The notes beneath the pieces are model-generated. The model searched no databases, had not been told where the DNA came from, and saw only the letters and a program-made list of their open reading frames with translations. Below are positions 1 through 11,818 of a DNA stretch of 64,000 nt, in pieces. The DNA comes from Elymus sibiricus (lineage: Eukaryota; Streptophyta; Magnoliopsida; Poales; Poaceae): assembly GCA_039707655.1 (NCBI GenBank), contig CM077664.1, positions 28,012,781-28,076,780 on the forward strand, in the 5' to 3' direction. A program made the translations under genes and the position numbers. Position 1 is the stretch's first letter. Each line of letters opens with the position of its first letter.

Positions 1-1557
1 ATATATATACATCAAGATTGAGAGTTCTAGGTTGAAATGGTACAAGAAGAACCAGACGCAGATCCGTACCGACCTATATAAAGGAGTTGTTGATGCGATC
101 ACATCCGGGGAGACGCGAGCAAGCGCTGTTGGAGTAAGGATAATGCTCCCTGGAACGTACCCTGGTGGCGACCGCGACATGAAGCGGAGGCATATGGATG
201 CCATGGCAATTTTCCATACATACGGGAAGCCTGACATCTTCTTGACCATGACCGGCAACCCTAACTGGGAAGAGATATCGAATGAGTTGTTTCCTGGTCA
301 GACAGCTCAAGACCGACCTGATCTTGTGGCTCGTGTGTTCCATGGCAAGCTAGAGGCTATGAAAGAGATGTTGTTCAAGAAGCATATCCTGAGTGTTGTT
401 GTCGCATATGTATACGTAGTCGAGTTCCAGAAGAGGGGCCTCCCCCACACACACTTTATGTTGATCATGGATTCGACATATAAGCTCGTCGTTCCGGAGC
501 AGTACGACTGACTCATTTTGGCCGAGCTCCCAGACAAGCAGAAGTATCCGGAACTCTACGCCTTGGTGGTCAAACATATGATGCACGGACCATGCGGTGC
601 TCTCAACCCCAAAAATGTGTGCATGCAACAGAACGAGTGCAAGTGCAGATACCCGCGACCGTTCAATGAAAACACGGCACAGGGCAAGGACTCATACCCA
701 GTTTATCGGCGTAGAGACGATGGTCGGCGGGCTAAGGTCCGGGGTAAAATGTTGGACAACAGATGGGTTGTGCCTTATAACCCTTACCTTCTGCGGATGT
801 TCAATTGCCACATCAACGTTGAGGTCTGCTCTAGCATAAAGGCCGTCAAATACCTTTACAAGTACATATACAAGGGCCATGATAGGGCTTCTTTCAGCAT
901 CGACCAGCCCGACGCCGATGGTAACATTGATGAGATCAAAAGATACGTCGACGCGAGATGGGTTACTCCTCCGGAGGCGATGTGGAGGATATTTGGATTC
1001 CCCCTATGCGCCAACTCCCCGTCTGTCCTACAGTTACCTCTTCATCTCCCAAATATGCACAGGATGGCATTCAATGCGCAAGCTGACTTGACCAATGTCG
1101 TCGCCTCTGAGAATGCTTCAAAATCCATGTTGACGGAGTATTTCAAGGCTATCCAAGACCACCCGTGGGCTAGGCATATATTGTACAAGGATTTTCCTGG
1201 AAGCTTCACATGGCAGAGAAAGGCAAAGTATTGGAAGCTGTGGGTGGAGCGTTATCAAATAGGTCGAATCGTGTCTGCCAATCCTGCCGAGGGGGAGCGA
1301 TACTATTTGCGTGTGCTGCTAAACCATGTTACGGGCAAGACATCCTTCGAGGACCTGCTCACCATGGACGGCAGGCTATGTGGGAGCTTTCGAGAGGCTG
1401 CTGAGAGGTTGGGATTCATCTAGGCAGACAACACGCTCGATGATTTTCTTACTGAGGCAAAGCAGTGGGCGATGCCATGTTCGCTCAGGAGGCTCTTCAC
1501 AACAATCTTGGTGCATTGCGAGCCAGGCGACATGCGCGGTTTATGGGATAGGCACCT
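1..1557 (+). pseudogene. Helitron Rep/helicase gene, 5' part, two in-frame stops
   Basis: Helitrons encode a protein that nicks and replicates DNA by rolling circle (HUH Rep domain) and unwinds it (Pif1-like helicase). Here one reading frame runs from the window edge to about 1557 and matches the Helitron-like N-terminal region. Early on there is MTGNPNWEEI, followed by the HUH signature in GLPHTHFMLIM (about 435-470), a Cys-rich stretch (CMQQNECKCRYPRPF) and KYLYKYIYKGHD. The frame is broken only by TGA at 509-511 and TAG at 1421-1423; coding similarity resumes at once after each. The helicase half is absent: similarity stops near 1557 and gives way to GC-rich DNA. The start lies outside the window. 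The element is dead and truncated at 3'. The family assignment is confident; the exact 3' break is approximate. Confidence 0.85.
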
Positions 1558-2133
1558 CGAGCTCGATCCAGATCCGACAGACTCCTGTACAGCTCCACCG
1601 CGGCCGACGCAGCACCGGCCTGGTGAAAACCAGCCTCCCAAGCCCCGCAGCTTCGCCGGAGTAAGCTCCACCACGACGGGGAGCGGGCTGGAGGGATTTA
1701 TTCCGCCCCGTCGGCGCCACCCCCGCACACACAGGCACACCCCTATCTACAACCCCGGCGCGACCGTCCGTGGTCTCCACCACCTCCCGGCGCCCGGAGG
1801 CCGCCGGAGGCGAGGGAGACCAGCGGAGGCGGCCCGCCAGGAGCCCCTCTCTCGCGTTGCTTTTTGATTCGTCCTCAAGCACTGTAGCTCTCTAGAACGA
1901 CCGAGAGAAAACCCAAATGAGAGCCCTGTCGTCGATTCTTTGATATAAGAGGAATTAGCGCCAGGAATCTTGAAACGTCAAATGAAGAGATTTTCCTTCC
2001 TTCAGGCGACCTACGTATGTAGCCAACAACTCTGCGTGGACATATGTTAAACTACTAATTAATATTCTTGAGGAAACATACACTATTGCAAATAATCATT
2101 GGCAGTTGAGTGACTTACACACGCATCTACAGA
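1558..2133. other. GC-rich then AT-rich segment, no gene recognised
   Basis: From about 1558 to 1880 the sequence is strongly GC-rich and proline/arginine-coding in several frames, with no recognisable domain. It turns AT-rich from about 1900 up to the stop codon of the minus-strand NLR. It could be a fragment carried with the Helitron or the 3' flank of the NLR. I see no terminal repeats that define an element. Confidence 0.3.
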
Positions 2134-4571
2134 TCAGCAAGCTCGGAGAGTATGCCGGAACCGGCGCATACCGCCAATTTTAGGGCATTGGTGCAGCAAC
2201 AGCAAAAAGGCTGGGCTGATTTCAAGAAAGCCTAGATACTGGAGCATCACGAGGAACTTAATGTCTTGTGGCACCTCCATCATTCTGCTGAGATTGACTA
2301 GGTACAATCTTTCCAGAGATGACATTGCACCTTCCGCTATCTCTAGCCGCTCCAGATGTGGAAGGTCTACCAACTCAAGAGTCTTCAGGTTGGGGAACCA
2401 GTCTTCGTGAAATACCAGTTGCTCACTGTCGTATGCTCCGATGAAAAATAGTTGTGTCAAACTTGTCAGCCGAGAAAGGGATGGCAGGGGATCATCTATC
2501 AGTTGTGACCAACTTAGACGCAATGAATACAAGTTTCTTCCTGCAGCTTGTAAAGTGTCTTTGTCCAGTTGTCCTCTCAAACGTAGCTTTTGCAGATTTG
2601 GCGGGAGGATATTCAACTGGAGAACCTCGTTCTCATCACTTGCATTCACATCTAGGAAGGACAAAAATTGCATCTGAAGTAGAGACTCACATAGGCGCCC
2701 ACACTAGCTTCTATTCACATTAAATAACCTCAGGCTTCTGAGTTGCCTCAGCTGCCCCAGTTGTCTAACAGACTCATCATGTACCTCCAATGCTTGTAGT
2801 GTATGCAGATTTGATAGGTTACCAAGACCCTTGCAGATGCTTACACCACTTACTGACCGGGGAACTCTACCATATGGATCATTGAATTTTGAGCAAACAA
2901 ATGCCGAAGTTTCTCCAGTTTCACAATCCCACTAGGCAATTGATGTACATCAGAATTATCAAGGTCTAGTGTCAACAGATTTGAAAGCTTCTCGATAGAC
3001 TTCGGGAGCATCTTCACTTTGGAATCACGCAGACCCAAATGGCGAAGATTGAAAAGATCCCCAATAGCATATGGAATCTTCTCAATAGGTAGACCACTTA
3101 ATTCTAGCACTGTCATATATCTCGACTTCTCAGATAGCAGAGGTAGTAGAGCGAACGATGGCATACTATAGTCCAAAGCAATGATGGACCGAAGCTGGTG
3201 TATACTTGAAATTGATTGTTCAAAGTCATTCTTTAGTTTGTGTACTACCAATCGACGTCCATCCTTCTGAAGGGATGCCCCACATTTGTCTTCCTCATAT
3301 GTAACACCAAAACAATCATTCAACACAAACCAATAGCCAATTCACTCAAGATATCATGCATTCTGAATTTCTTTATCCTACCAAATGAGTTCCTTTCAAC
3401 AAGTTGTAGCATGTTCCTTTGAACTAAGTCCTCCATATATCCTTCTGCCACTTCTTCTAATGTGCTTGCACCCCTGTCTTCGATGAACCCTTCCACTGTC
3501 CATAACTGTGCAAGCTTTTTTCTACAGAAAGGATAGTCTTCTGGAAATAAGCTGCAATACAAGAAACAACTTTTCAAGTGTGCTGTAAGGTACACAAAGC
3601 TCAAGTAAAGAATATTCCTGACATGTTCCATGCTTGGATTGTTAACTAGCTCCCAGTCCAGCTGGTCACGTATTCGCTTGAATTCCTCTCTGGTCTTCTT
3701 GCGAATGAAGAGGAGCCTTCCAACAGCAACAATTGCTAGAGGTATGCCTTTGCACTTGCTCATGATTTCCAGTGCTAATTCTATCAGTTCGGTGGGGCAT
3801 TTAAGATTTGTGTCTCTCGAAAACCCCATCTTACAGAAGAGTTTCCATGAGTCGTCTGTTGATAGAGCTTCAAGTGTTATTCTCCGGTCTTGCAAAGCAT
3901 GGTGAGCAACACCATCAATTCGTGTTGTCACAAGTACTCTACTCCTCTTCAGATTTTGAACAAGTGCTCCAAATAGGTCATTGACGGCTTCCGGAGCCCA
4001 AACATCATCCAATACGATCAAATACTTCTTGGCCTCCAGAAATGTCTTCAACTTAAATTGAAGGTCTTTAATGTCCATGTGGTCCATGTTTCCCGGTGTG
4101 TCTTTTCTGTCATTGTAAAGTTCAGTAATCAAACATTTCAGAACATCTTTTATGGAATAAGTTTGAGAGACGAAGACCCAGGCATGGCATTCAAACTTTT
4201 CTCTCTTCTTCTTGTAGACATTTGCAGCCAAAGTTGTTTTGCCGAGCCCACCCATTCCATGCAGCACTATCAGTCTATCACAGAGCGTTCCAAATCATCA
4301 CCTGCCAACAACTGCTCAAGTTTTTAACTGTTTTTATCCACCCCCACAAGATCTTCTTCAACAAGGGAACATGAAATGCTTGCAAGATGTTGGGACCTCT
4401 CAACAATGTAACTCGAATCACCAGAATTCACGCCACCTATCAATGAAACCCACCGATCTTTAGCCTTAAAAAGGTGCACAAGATTGACCTCTGATTCCTT
4501 AACCAATGAGGCTATCCTGTTCAAAGAACGCAACATATTTCCTTGCTTGAATCCTTTCTTCAGATATGTAC
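2134..4571 (-). pseudogene. NLR resistance-gene pseudogene: end of coiled coil, NB-ARC and LRR
   Basis: CC-NB-ARC-LRR proteins are intracellular immune receptors that bind ATP/ADP. The NB-ARC frame (3320-4267) is open for 315 codons and shows every diagnostic motif in order: P-loop GMGGLGKTT, kinase-2 YLIVLDDVW, SRVLVTTRI, GIPLAIVAVG, CFLYCSLFPEDYPF and the MHD motif in FRMHDILSELA. The LRRs follow at 2850-3326 and 2134-2673. Breaks: TAA ending the frame at 4324, a frameshift just before the P-loop (about 4267-4290), a frameshift near 3325, another near 2890, and TAG at 2704-2706. The real stop is at 2134. With the 5' part at 10131-10443 the coding length is about 917 codons, usual for the family. 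Low-copy coding with scattered lesions suggests a decayed gene, not a retrocopy. No host transcript is implied. Confidence 0.93.
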
Positions 4572-4584
4572 CACTACCGGAATT

Positions 4585-5062
4585 ACTGTCTATGCCGACG
4601 GCCAAAGCCGTCGGCATAGGTCCAAATCCCGTCGGGATAGCCCTATGCCGACGGCCGCCGTCGGCATCGTTTGCGTCGGCGTACTCTTTTCAGGCCGTCG
4701 GCATAGTAAAGCCGTCGGCATAGTAACCTATGCCGACGGCTGCCGTCGGCATAGTTTCGCCGTCGGCAAAAAAACGAGACGGCAACTGACGGCGCCGTCG
4801 CGAAGTCCGGCCAACCAGGAGCTGCCATGTGGCATATATGCCTACGGCAATGCCGTCGGCATAGATGCAAACTATGCCTACGGCAAAGCCGTCGGCATAG
4901 ACCTACCACGTGGCAGCTCCTGGCCGAGGACTATGCCTACGGCAATGCCGTAGGCATAGTTTGCATCTATGCCGACGGCATTGCCGTAGGCATACATGCC
5001 ACGTGGCAGCTCCTGGTATCACGACAGCCAGCTATGCCTACGGCAAAGCCGTCGGCATAGTT
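4585..5062. repeat. CACTA-1 left subterminal repeats
   Basis: About a dozen copies of TATGCCGACGGC or its complement GCCGTCGGCATA are packed into under 500 bp. Many are paired head to head across 1-6 bases so that they form hairpins. Some copies read TATGCCTACGGC, a one-base variant. In CACTA elements such motifs bind the transposition proteins. They also generate meaningless short frames rich in AYGNAVGID. Confidence 0.85.
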
Positions 5063-5099
5063 CTGGTTGGTTTTTTTTTTTACATTTTCTGTTTTTTTC

Positions 5100-5409
5100 C
5101 GTTCAAATTAACAGCACGTATATATATATATATATAGCAACACAGCACATATATGACAACACCATCTACACAACATGATCTTCGTCATAGACAAGATCAT
5201 AGCGCCCAAAGTTGTAATAAATAAATAAATAATTCAAAGTGAATTAGAAAATGGATAATACAAAGTCATTATACAAGACTTACAATCTGTTATGAAATCA
5301 TAAGCTTTATTAATAATTATACAAGGTACAAAGTTCTCTAATATTTACATTAGATTAAATGAATAAAAAGAAAGAAGAAAAGAAAACTAAACTAAAACCT
5401 AGACTAGAC
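5100..5409. other. AT-rich CACTA-1 interior with TA microsatellite
   Basis: A short TA dinucleotide run at about 5119-5137 follows a poly-T tract. The rest is AT-rich with no coding signal. Confidence 0.5.
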
Positions 5410-7377
5410 CTATTCTAAGTTCTTCTCTATCTTCTTCTTCATCTCCATGTCCTGGAGATCAACCTGCAAGACAAACAACAAAAAGAAGAAGAAAGTTTGT
5501 TTGGGGTTAAAATGTATGCATCTCCTGTGGAGATGCAAGTTGTTGTTTGAGGTTAACCTTGGGAAGAGTAGAACTAGTCTAATTCTCCAAAGCAATGAGA
5601 GAGGTACTGTTCCAGCCTTTTAGAAACAAACAAAGCCAACCAGATATTCCATCAAGCAAAGCCCTCAAATTTAACTTAAGCCACAAGGTACAACCAGCAT
5701 TAGAGAAACCCTCAACACCACTCAAATTAGGTGAAACCTCATTAAGATTAAAGCCCACAAATTAAAAGGAATAGCTTTCTGATTAAATCCAGCTAATCCT
5801 AAGTGATGCCACTTGTCAATGACAAGTCAGCATGGACCACTTCTGGTCAAAGTCAAAGCCCACATGTTATTATAGTCGACAGGGACAATAAGCATTCTTT
5901 TCCGCCACCAAATCCAAGCTAACAACCAGATAATGAACAGGACCAGCAACATGGAACGTGAACAATCATCTTGCAAAGTCTGTGACCATAATCAAATATA
6001 TTTTACGACAGAACATGGAACCATCTTGTGTGGTCAGTGACTATATTATGACAGCCAACCACTAATGTGACCTTGTTTCTCTCGAAAAAAATAATTATCC
6101 ACATCATTACTTATAAAAGAAAAAAGGGACAGCTTCCACGGTTCTAAAGCTGAAAGTACACAATAATAACTACCTTCAACTCATGCAAAGCTTATAGCAG
6201 TGAGCTAGATCAGTTTCAAACTGAAACAACTTTAACTAGTAAGTGAGCATCAGCAACACAACACACATCATACCGGAAGGACCAAACATGCTATGCATAA
6301 AAACTGTACTTGTCGTCACTGATAATTAACAACCTTGTTGAGCCAGAACAAAGCAGCGGTAACTTGAAAAAAAAACTCACAGACAAAAGGGATCGACCTT
6401 GTGTGATGCGTCGTCGTGGTCGGGTTGGACGTGTGTCGAGGTTGAGGTTGGACTCGACGATGTCCTCGTCGGCTTAGGGGCATGTCCCGGTCGTCGATGT
6501 CGTCCATGGAGCTGGAGGGTGCCTCCTGCTCCAAATGAAAAAAAAGATCATCTGATCAAACTGATGTTCGACATTATAGTAAGTCCCCATGCCACTTGAC
6601 CAAAATTGTACAAGAAATTCAGGGGCTGCTGGTAATATAAGATTTTGCACACTAATGTAACATGTTGCTGCACACTTGACAGAAATTTCAGCAAAACAAA
6701 TGTGCTGCGCCTTCAGACCTGCTGCTACAAGTGAAGTGTTGAGTCTGAATTTTTTTTTTGTGCCACAGCAGAGGATGAGCAGAGAGGGAGGATGAACCTG
6801 AGCTGCTGCTGCTGCTCATGTGGTGAAGCAAACCCAAGAGGAGGAGAAGAGCAGCAGCCTCCCACGTTGCCTGCTGCTCACCATGGCCTCCATGGCCTGC
6901 ACACAGCCACCACCGTCACTCTTGCCTGCCTGCGAATACAAGAGCAACAACCACCAATTAGCAGTAAATCCATCCAAGAGGGAGGAGAAGAAAGATGAGA
7001 TGCACGCACTAGGGTAGGGTCCATGGCGTCCGTGGATGTGGCCGACGCGCGCGAGCCCACGGAGCACCATCCATCCCGGAGGCGGAGCCGCTGGAGGGGA
7101 CGCCGCAGCCCGAAACCCTAGCCGCGGGCGAGGGTTGCGGGTGGGCGTTCCAGGACGCGAGCGGCGAATCTGGGCGGAGGGACGGACGCGGCGGAGCGTG
7201 GCGAGCACGGGAGCGTGCTGGCCGGCGGCGGAGTCGCCGGAATCGGCCGGCGGCGAGGTGTGCGTGGGGCGGGGGCGGCGGCGGCTGTGGGTGGGGTGGG
7301 AGACGAGGGGAGGAGAGGAATCGTGGGCAGCGTGGGTCTCTCTGTCTCCTTTTGTTTTTTTTTTTCTTATTGGATAG
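5410..7377 (-). other. Gene-like segment inside CACTA-1, possibly a captured host gene fragment
   Basis: Reading the minus strand, a GC-rich zone (about 7377-7010) contains the plant leader motif CTAGGGTTT followed by an ATG in a GC-rich exon-like stretch. Short blocks bounded by AG and GT follow: one near 6875-6935 ends GGCCATG then gtgagc, and another at about 6405-6530. The last block can be read at 6435-6473 as ADEDIVESNLNLD, which resembles the acidic DEDIVESD-type motif of plant HIP/FAM10 Hsc70-interacting proteins. An in-frame stop lies just before it. A final block, DLQDMEMKKKIEKNLE, ends at 5410 after a plausible acceptor. No block is long enough for a firm assignment. It may be a captured gene fragment or native CACTA leader sequence. 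Confidence 0.35.
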
Positions 7378-7774
7378 GATAGAAGAGAGGAGATATTTCA
7401 CGAGGAATCTCAACCATCCATCCCTTTTCTTTCTTTAAGATCCAACGGCAGACACCCTACGTCACGCGGATCACGGTTCGTGAAACTCAACGACCAACTC
7501 CGGCCTGGGTTTCTTCACGTGTTATTATAAATCTAAACAAAATCTAGAAAACGCGTTCGGTATAAATATATATACGAAACGTTGAAATTATTTCTTTTTA
7601 ACTGCGACCACTATTACTTTTCTGCCACATGGGACCCGGAGATCTAGGCCTTTGACTTTCGCCTGTGAGGGGGGCCACACTCCAGAGCCGCGTATTGCCT
7701 GTTCAAACATCCCACCACATTTTAAGACATGTATGAGGACCCGGTGCGATGCTTTGGTGGCATTGCTACCCCCC
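7378..7774. other. CACTA-1 interior between gene-like segment and tandem array
   Basis: Moderately AT-rich sequence with no open frame of note. The last ~150 bp may be a diverged edge of the tandem array, but I cannot align it convincingly by eye. Confidence 0.35.
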
Positions 7775-9400
7775 GAAATGATGTCCAAAAATTGTTTGTA
7801 AAACCATATATGATGTATTTGCGGAATGTGTAGACCTAGTGAACCAAAGGAGGGGCGGGACCCACCACCGGGGGGCGAATGTACCTCGGCGGCATGCCGG
7901 ATCTAGCCGTTAAAATCCACGGAAAATCATACGATGCAGGAAATCCTTGGGACCTGGCACGGTGTCGTCATATGGCCCTTGTAGTGTGTGGTAAAAGTTT
8001 GAGCACGTTTCGCAGAAGCCTTACCGGAGGCCGCTTGTAAACTGCACCATCTCCGAGGTAGTATCTGGCTATCGAGAGGGAACATGTCCGGTTTGTGAAG
8101 GAAGTGCACTGCCCGTTGCTCCGTTGACCTCGAAACTTCTCGTGCTCTCAAACGGGGGCATTGCATGACACGTGCCAGGACATGGCATTTTTCGGGCCTG
8201 CCTGCAATATTTGAGATATTTATTGTATCCGTAGGGTTTCAATGCGGGAAATTGCAGATCTGCACGGCGGCCACCTGAAATGATGTCCAAAAATTGTTTG
8301 TAAAACCATATATGATGTATTTGCGGAATGTGTAGACCTAGTGAACCAAAGGAGGGGCGGGACCCACCACCCGGGGGCGAATGTACCTCGGCAACATGCC
8401 GGATCTAGCTGTTAAAATCCACGAAAAATCATACGATGCAGGAAATCCTTGGGACCGGGCACGGTGGCGTCATATGGCCCTTGTAGGGTGTGGTAAAAGT
8501 ATGAGCACGTTTCACAGAAGCTTGAGCGAAGGCCGCTTGTAAACTGCACCATCTCCGAGGTAGTATCTGGCTATCGAGAGGGAACGTGTCCAGTTTGTGA
8601 AGGAAGTGCATTGCCCGTTGCTCCGTTGACCTCGAAACTTCTCGTGCTCTCAAACAGGGGCATTGCATGACACGTGCCAGGACATGGCATTTTTCGGGCT
8701 CGCCTGCAATATTTGAGACATTTATTGCATCTGTAGGGTTTCAATGCGGGAAATTGCAGATCTGCATGGCGGCCACCTGAAATGATGTCCAGAAGTTGTT
8801 TGTAAAATCATATATGATGTATTTTGTAGAATGTGTAGACCTAGTGCAGCCAAAGGAGGGGCAGGACCCACCACCGGGGGGCGAATGTACCTCGGCGGCA
8901 TGCCGGATCTAGCCGTTAAAATCCACGGAAAATCATACGATGCTGGAAATCCTCGGGACCTGGCATGGTGTCGTCATATGGCCCTTGTAGGGTGTGGTAA
9001 AAGTTTGAGCACGTTTCACATAAGCCTGACCGGAGGCCGCTTGTAAATTGCATCATCTCCGAGGTAGTATCTGGCTATAGAGAGGGAACGTGTCCGGTTT
9101 GTGAAGGAGGTGCGTTGCCCGTTGCTCCGTTGACCTCGAAACTTCTCGTGCTCTCAAACGGGGGCATTGCATGACACGTGCCAGGACATGGCATTTTTCG
9201 GGCCTGCCTGCAATATTTGAGATATTTATTGTATCCGTAGGGTTTCAATGCGGGAAATTGCAGATCTGCACGGCGGCTACCTGAAATGATGTCCAAAAAT
9301 TGTTTGTAAAATCATATATGATGTATTTGCGGAATGTGTGTAGACCTTGGGCAACCAAAGGAGGGTGTTTTGAGCACATTTTGCAGAAGCCTGACCGGAG
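7775..9400. repeat. Tandem array of a ~502-bp unit inside CACTA-1, about 3.2 copies
   Basis: Units begin GAAATGATGTCCA at 7775, 8277, 8779 and 9283, giving periods of 502, 502 and 504 bp; the fourth copy is truncated after about 110 bp. Copies differ by scattered substitutions only. The unit contains fixed blocks such as CCGTTGACCTCGAAACTTC and GGGTTTCAATGCGGG. Open frames of about 70-80 residues recur at the same place in each unit and are explained by the repetition. Tandem expansion within a CACTA interior is known in grasses; this unit I do not recognise. Confidence 0.9.
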
Positions 9401-9754
9401 GGTGTTTTCTGTAAATCTGAAGCAAACATGATTTCAGTTTGTTCAAATTTGAAAAAAATAGTATCGCAACAGAATCCTTACAAGATTCTGATAAAAACCA
9501 TATAAATTATTTCAAAATCGATGCAAGTATCAATTACTTGTGATTTTAACAAAGTATAAGGACCTATATGCAAAAGTACATGAGGTCACATTTATAACAT
9601 ACTCAAAAAGAAAAACAAACTGGATATTCGTGATCTATGGAAAATTCTACCCCAAATCGATATATAATTTGTGTATGTTTAAGTTTATATAAGTCAGATT
9701 TAAATTAATCAAATTTTAACTAAAAAAGAAAACGATTTAAAAAAAAATACATAG
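9401..9754. other. AT-rich CACTA-1 interior, nothing recognised
   Basis: AT-rich sequence between the tandem array and the right subterminal repeats; no coding or repeat structure seen. Confidence 0.5.
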
Positions 9755-10110
9755 CTATGCCGACGGCAGATATGCCCCGGATCGATGACGTGGCACGTGC
9801 CGCGGATCGATGACATGGCTAACGATATGCCGACGGCGGCCGTTAGGGCCGTCGGCATATATTTGACGGCGTCAAACGGCAGTTAACAATCAGGTGGCCG
9901 GGCCCACATATATGCCGACGGGCTGTCTATGCCGACGGCCACCGTAGGCATATCAAGACCTATGCCGACGGCTTCGTTACGCCGACGGCCCCCGTCGGCA
10001 TAGATAGTGGTATGCCGACGGCCGAACTACGCCGACGGTTTGCCTTAGGCCGTCGGCATACCTCCAGCTATGCCGACGACCCCCGTCGGCATAGACGGGA
10101 CCGTCGGGAA
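9755..10110. repeat. CACTA-1 right subterminal repeats
   Basis: At least ten copies of the same TATGCCGACGGC motif, in both orientations, precede the right terminus. A short duplicated stretch, GATCGATGACGTGGC or a near copy, occurs twice at about 9779-9812. Symmetry with the left end supports one element spanning 4572-10130. Confidence 0.82.
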
Positions 10111-10130
10111 CGTGCCTTTTTCCGGTAGTG

Positions 10131-10443
10131 TACCCCATGCATTACGGTTTTTATGTCCAACAAGATACAAATACTCATTCACCATGTCCTCGATCCCGTG
10201 GGCAAACATTCTCAATTCATGGACCCAGATTTCATAGGTCTGATTCTTCCGATTCCGTAAGTCCACTCGGCCAAGAAATCCATGCATTAGCCTTAGCTCC
10301 CTTTGGAGCCGACCCATGCTGCCCTGAAGCTCAGTGAGCTGTGTAATAAACTTGTGGACCTGCGAGCTTGCCTGCTTTACTGCTTCACTCCCAAGAGCAA
10401 CGCCAATCTTTATCACTGCTGAAAGAATTGCCGCCTCAGCCAT
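10131..10443 (-). pseudogene. NLR pseudogene, 5' part (Rx-type coiled-coil start)
   Basis: This is the first exon-like part of the NLR whose remainder lies at 2134-4571. A true ATG at 10443 begins MAEAAILSAVIKIGVALG, the typical start of the Rx_N coiled-coil domain. About 70 residues on comes HGIEDMVNEYLYLVGHK, corresponding to the EDVID region. The frame is open to 10131, where CACTA-1 begins. On the other side of that element, at 4571, the same frame continues through TYLKKGF. One copy of the 3-bp duplication TAC accounts exactly for the junction, so the transposon landed inside the coiled-coil codons. No promoter could be identified with confidence in the AT-rich DNA beyond 10443. Confidence 0.92.
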
Positions 10444-11745
10444 TTGCTTCCGCTTTTGATGCAGCTAGGTTGCACAATGGAAACCTGTGTGTCTTAAGAG
10501 ATGCTTTACAGCATACACTTTAATCTGCATGGAGAGATTAACCATGTTAGTGTCTTAAGGCTGCAGAACAAGAAGGAAAGGGAAATTGCAAGACTGTAGT
10601 AACTATGAGGGTTCATTTGTTGGGACCAGGTTCAACCCAAATGGCTTGTACAAGTTGCACAATTCAGTGATTGGCGAATATAAATGCCAAATGGCTAGGT
10701 TGTACAACGGGTTCAGGCTTTGACTAATTTAGATGCTCAAAAGTTGTTTATGCTCTCAACAGTATAGAAGGAGGAAGAACAGCAATGGCTATGAATCATC
10801 TCCCATCTGGGGAATTTTGTTTTATAATCTGAAAATGTTTAGCCTCTTGTAGAATCTGAAAATCTAATCCCAGACTACAGATACAAAGTCTGTAAGAAAC
10901 AGAGGTTGCCACTCACTCAGCACACTTTGGAAATGAAGCACTACACGACAGCTGTATGTTTGCATTTGTACACAAATCAATGAGGAACTTACACTGATTA
11001 CATAGTGATTACCTTCTCAAACTATCTCTCGGCTGCTCACAATTGCATCATCAGAGACGCAGCGCAAGAGAGAAGACTTAATCGAAGAAAAGTAGCACAC
11101 TCCCTCAGAAATACATCCTATCCTGGAGAAAATCTAGAAAAGGGAGCAGCACATTCAGCAGTCAGCTCTTAGTATTCATCAGCCCAAGGTGCGGAAATTA
11201 ATGACAAACAAGCGAGCAAGCAAACGATGACCCTTGCAAAAGAGAGCTACGTCAGAACTTTCCTGAAAAAAAAATTAAATCATAAATCACCATGTTACCT
11301 TGCAAATTTGAGCCAAGCCCCTATCTTCACTCACAGATCCATCCACCCACGGGAGAGATGCTCAGAGCACGGCGATCGACAAAGGGTTTGGGGCAATGGA
11401 TGATGGGAGGAAATGATAAGAAATGAAATGGAACTCACAGTTACTACTAATCAACCATTTCACCGCAGGAGCATCAACACCAACAACATCTGATTCGGAT
11501 GCATCTTGACATAATTTGAGAGAGGAGGGGAGAAGGGGTGGGTGGATCAGATTGACTGTATTTGGTTGACTGAAACGGATTCGTTAGCTGGCTAAGCTGC
11601 ACAGTGAAATTTTCTACTAGCATAGCTCCCCTCTAGGACCTCCGACTCACTTAGCGGGAGAGGACGCGCTAATGGAAATCGGACGGCCAGGAATGGCTAG
11701 ATCAAAAAATTGATGGCTACAGAGGCTGCTGACCGGAGAGAGCTC
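10444..11745. other. Flank between NLR start and LINE-1, no gene seen
   Basis: This interval lies upstream of the NLR ATG and would hold its promoter and leader. It is AT-rich, has no open frame over 60 codons, and shows no inverted termini that I could find. It may include a 5' leader intron, as is common for grass NLRs, but no splice pair can be defended. Confidence 0.4.
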
Positions 11746-11818
11746 CTATGATACCCAGTTGTAATGTCCTAAATAAATAAACAAGTTACGTGAGAAATGA
11801 CGATGCTCATGCCACTTA

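Larger units (their letters stand above)
4572..10130. mobile_element. CACTA DNA transposon CACTA-1, non-autonomous, 5,559 bp
   Basis: The element starts CACTACCGGA at 4572 and ends TCCGGTAGTG at 10130, a perfect 10-bp inverted pair. It is flanked by TAC at 4569-4571 and TAC at 10131-10133, the 3-bp duplication expected of CACTA (En/Spm) elements. Both subterminal zones carry dense copies of a TATGCCGACGGC motif in both orientations. I find no TNP2-like transposase and no long open frame inside, so it must have moved with a transposase supplied in trans. The interior holds a gene-like GC-rich segment (5410-7377) and a tandem array (7775-9400). The insertion site is the coding sequence of an NLR gene. 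Confidence 0.95.

Noticed and set aside
1558..1882. GC-rich 113-131 codon frames as a gene
   Set aside because: Open on both strands through composition; no motif.
4543..5137. Frames rich in AYGKAVGID / CRRHC
   Set aside because: Translations of the CACTA-1 subterminal repeat motif in several frames.
7927..9296. Repeated 70-80 residue minus-strand frames (MQCPRLRAREVSRS..., MDIISGG...)
   Set aside because: They recur at the same phase in each 502-bp tandem unit and have no domain; produced by the repeat.
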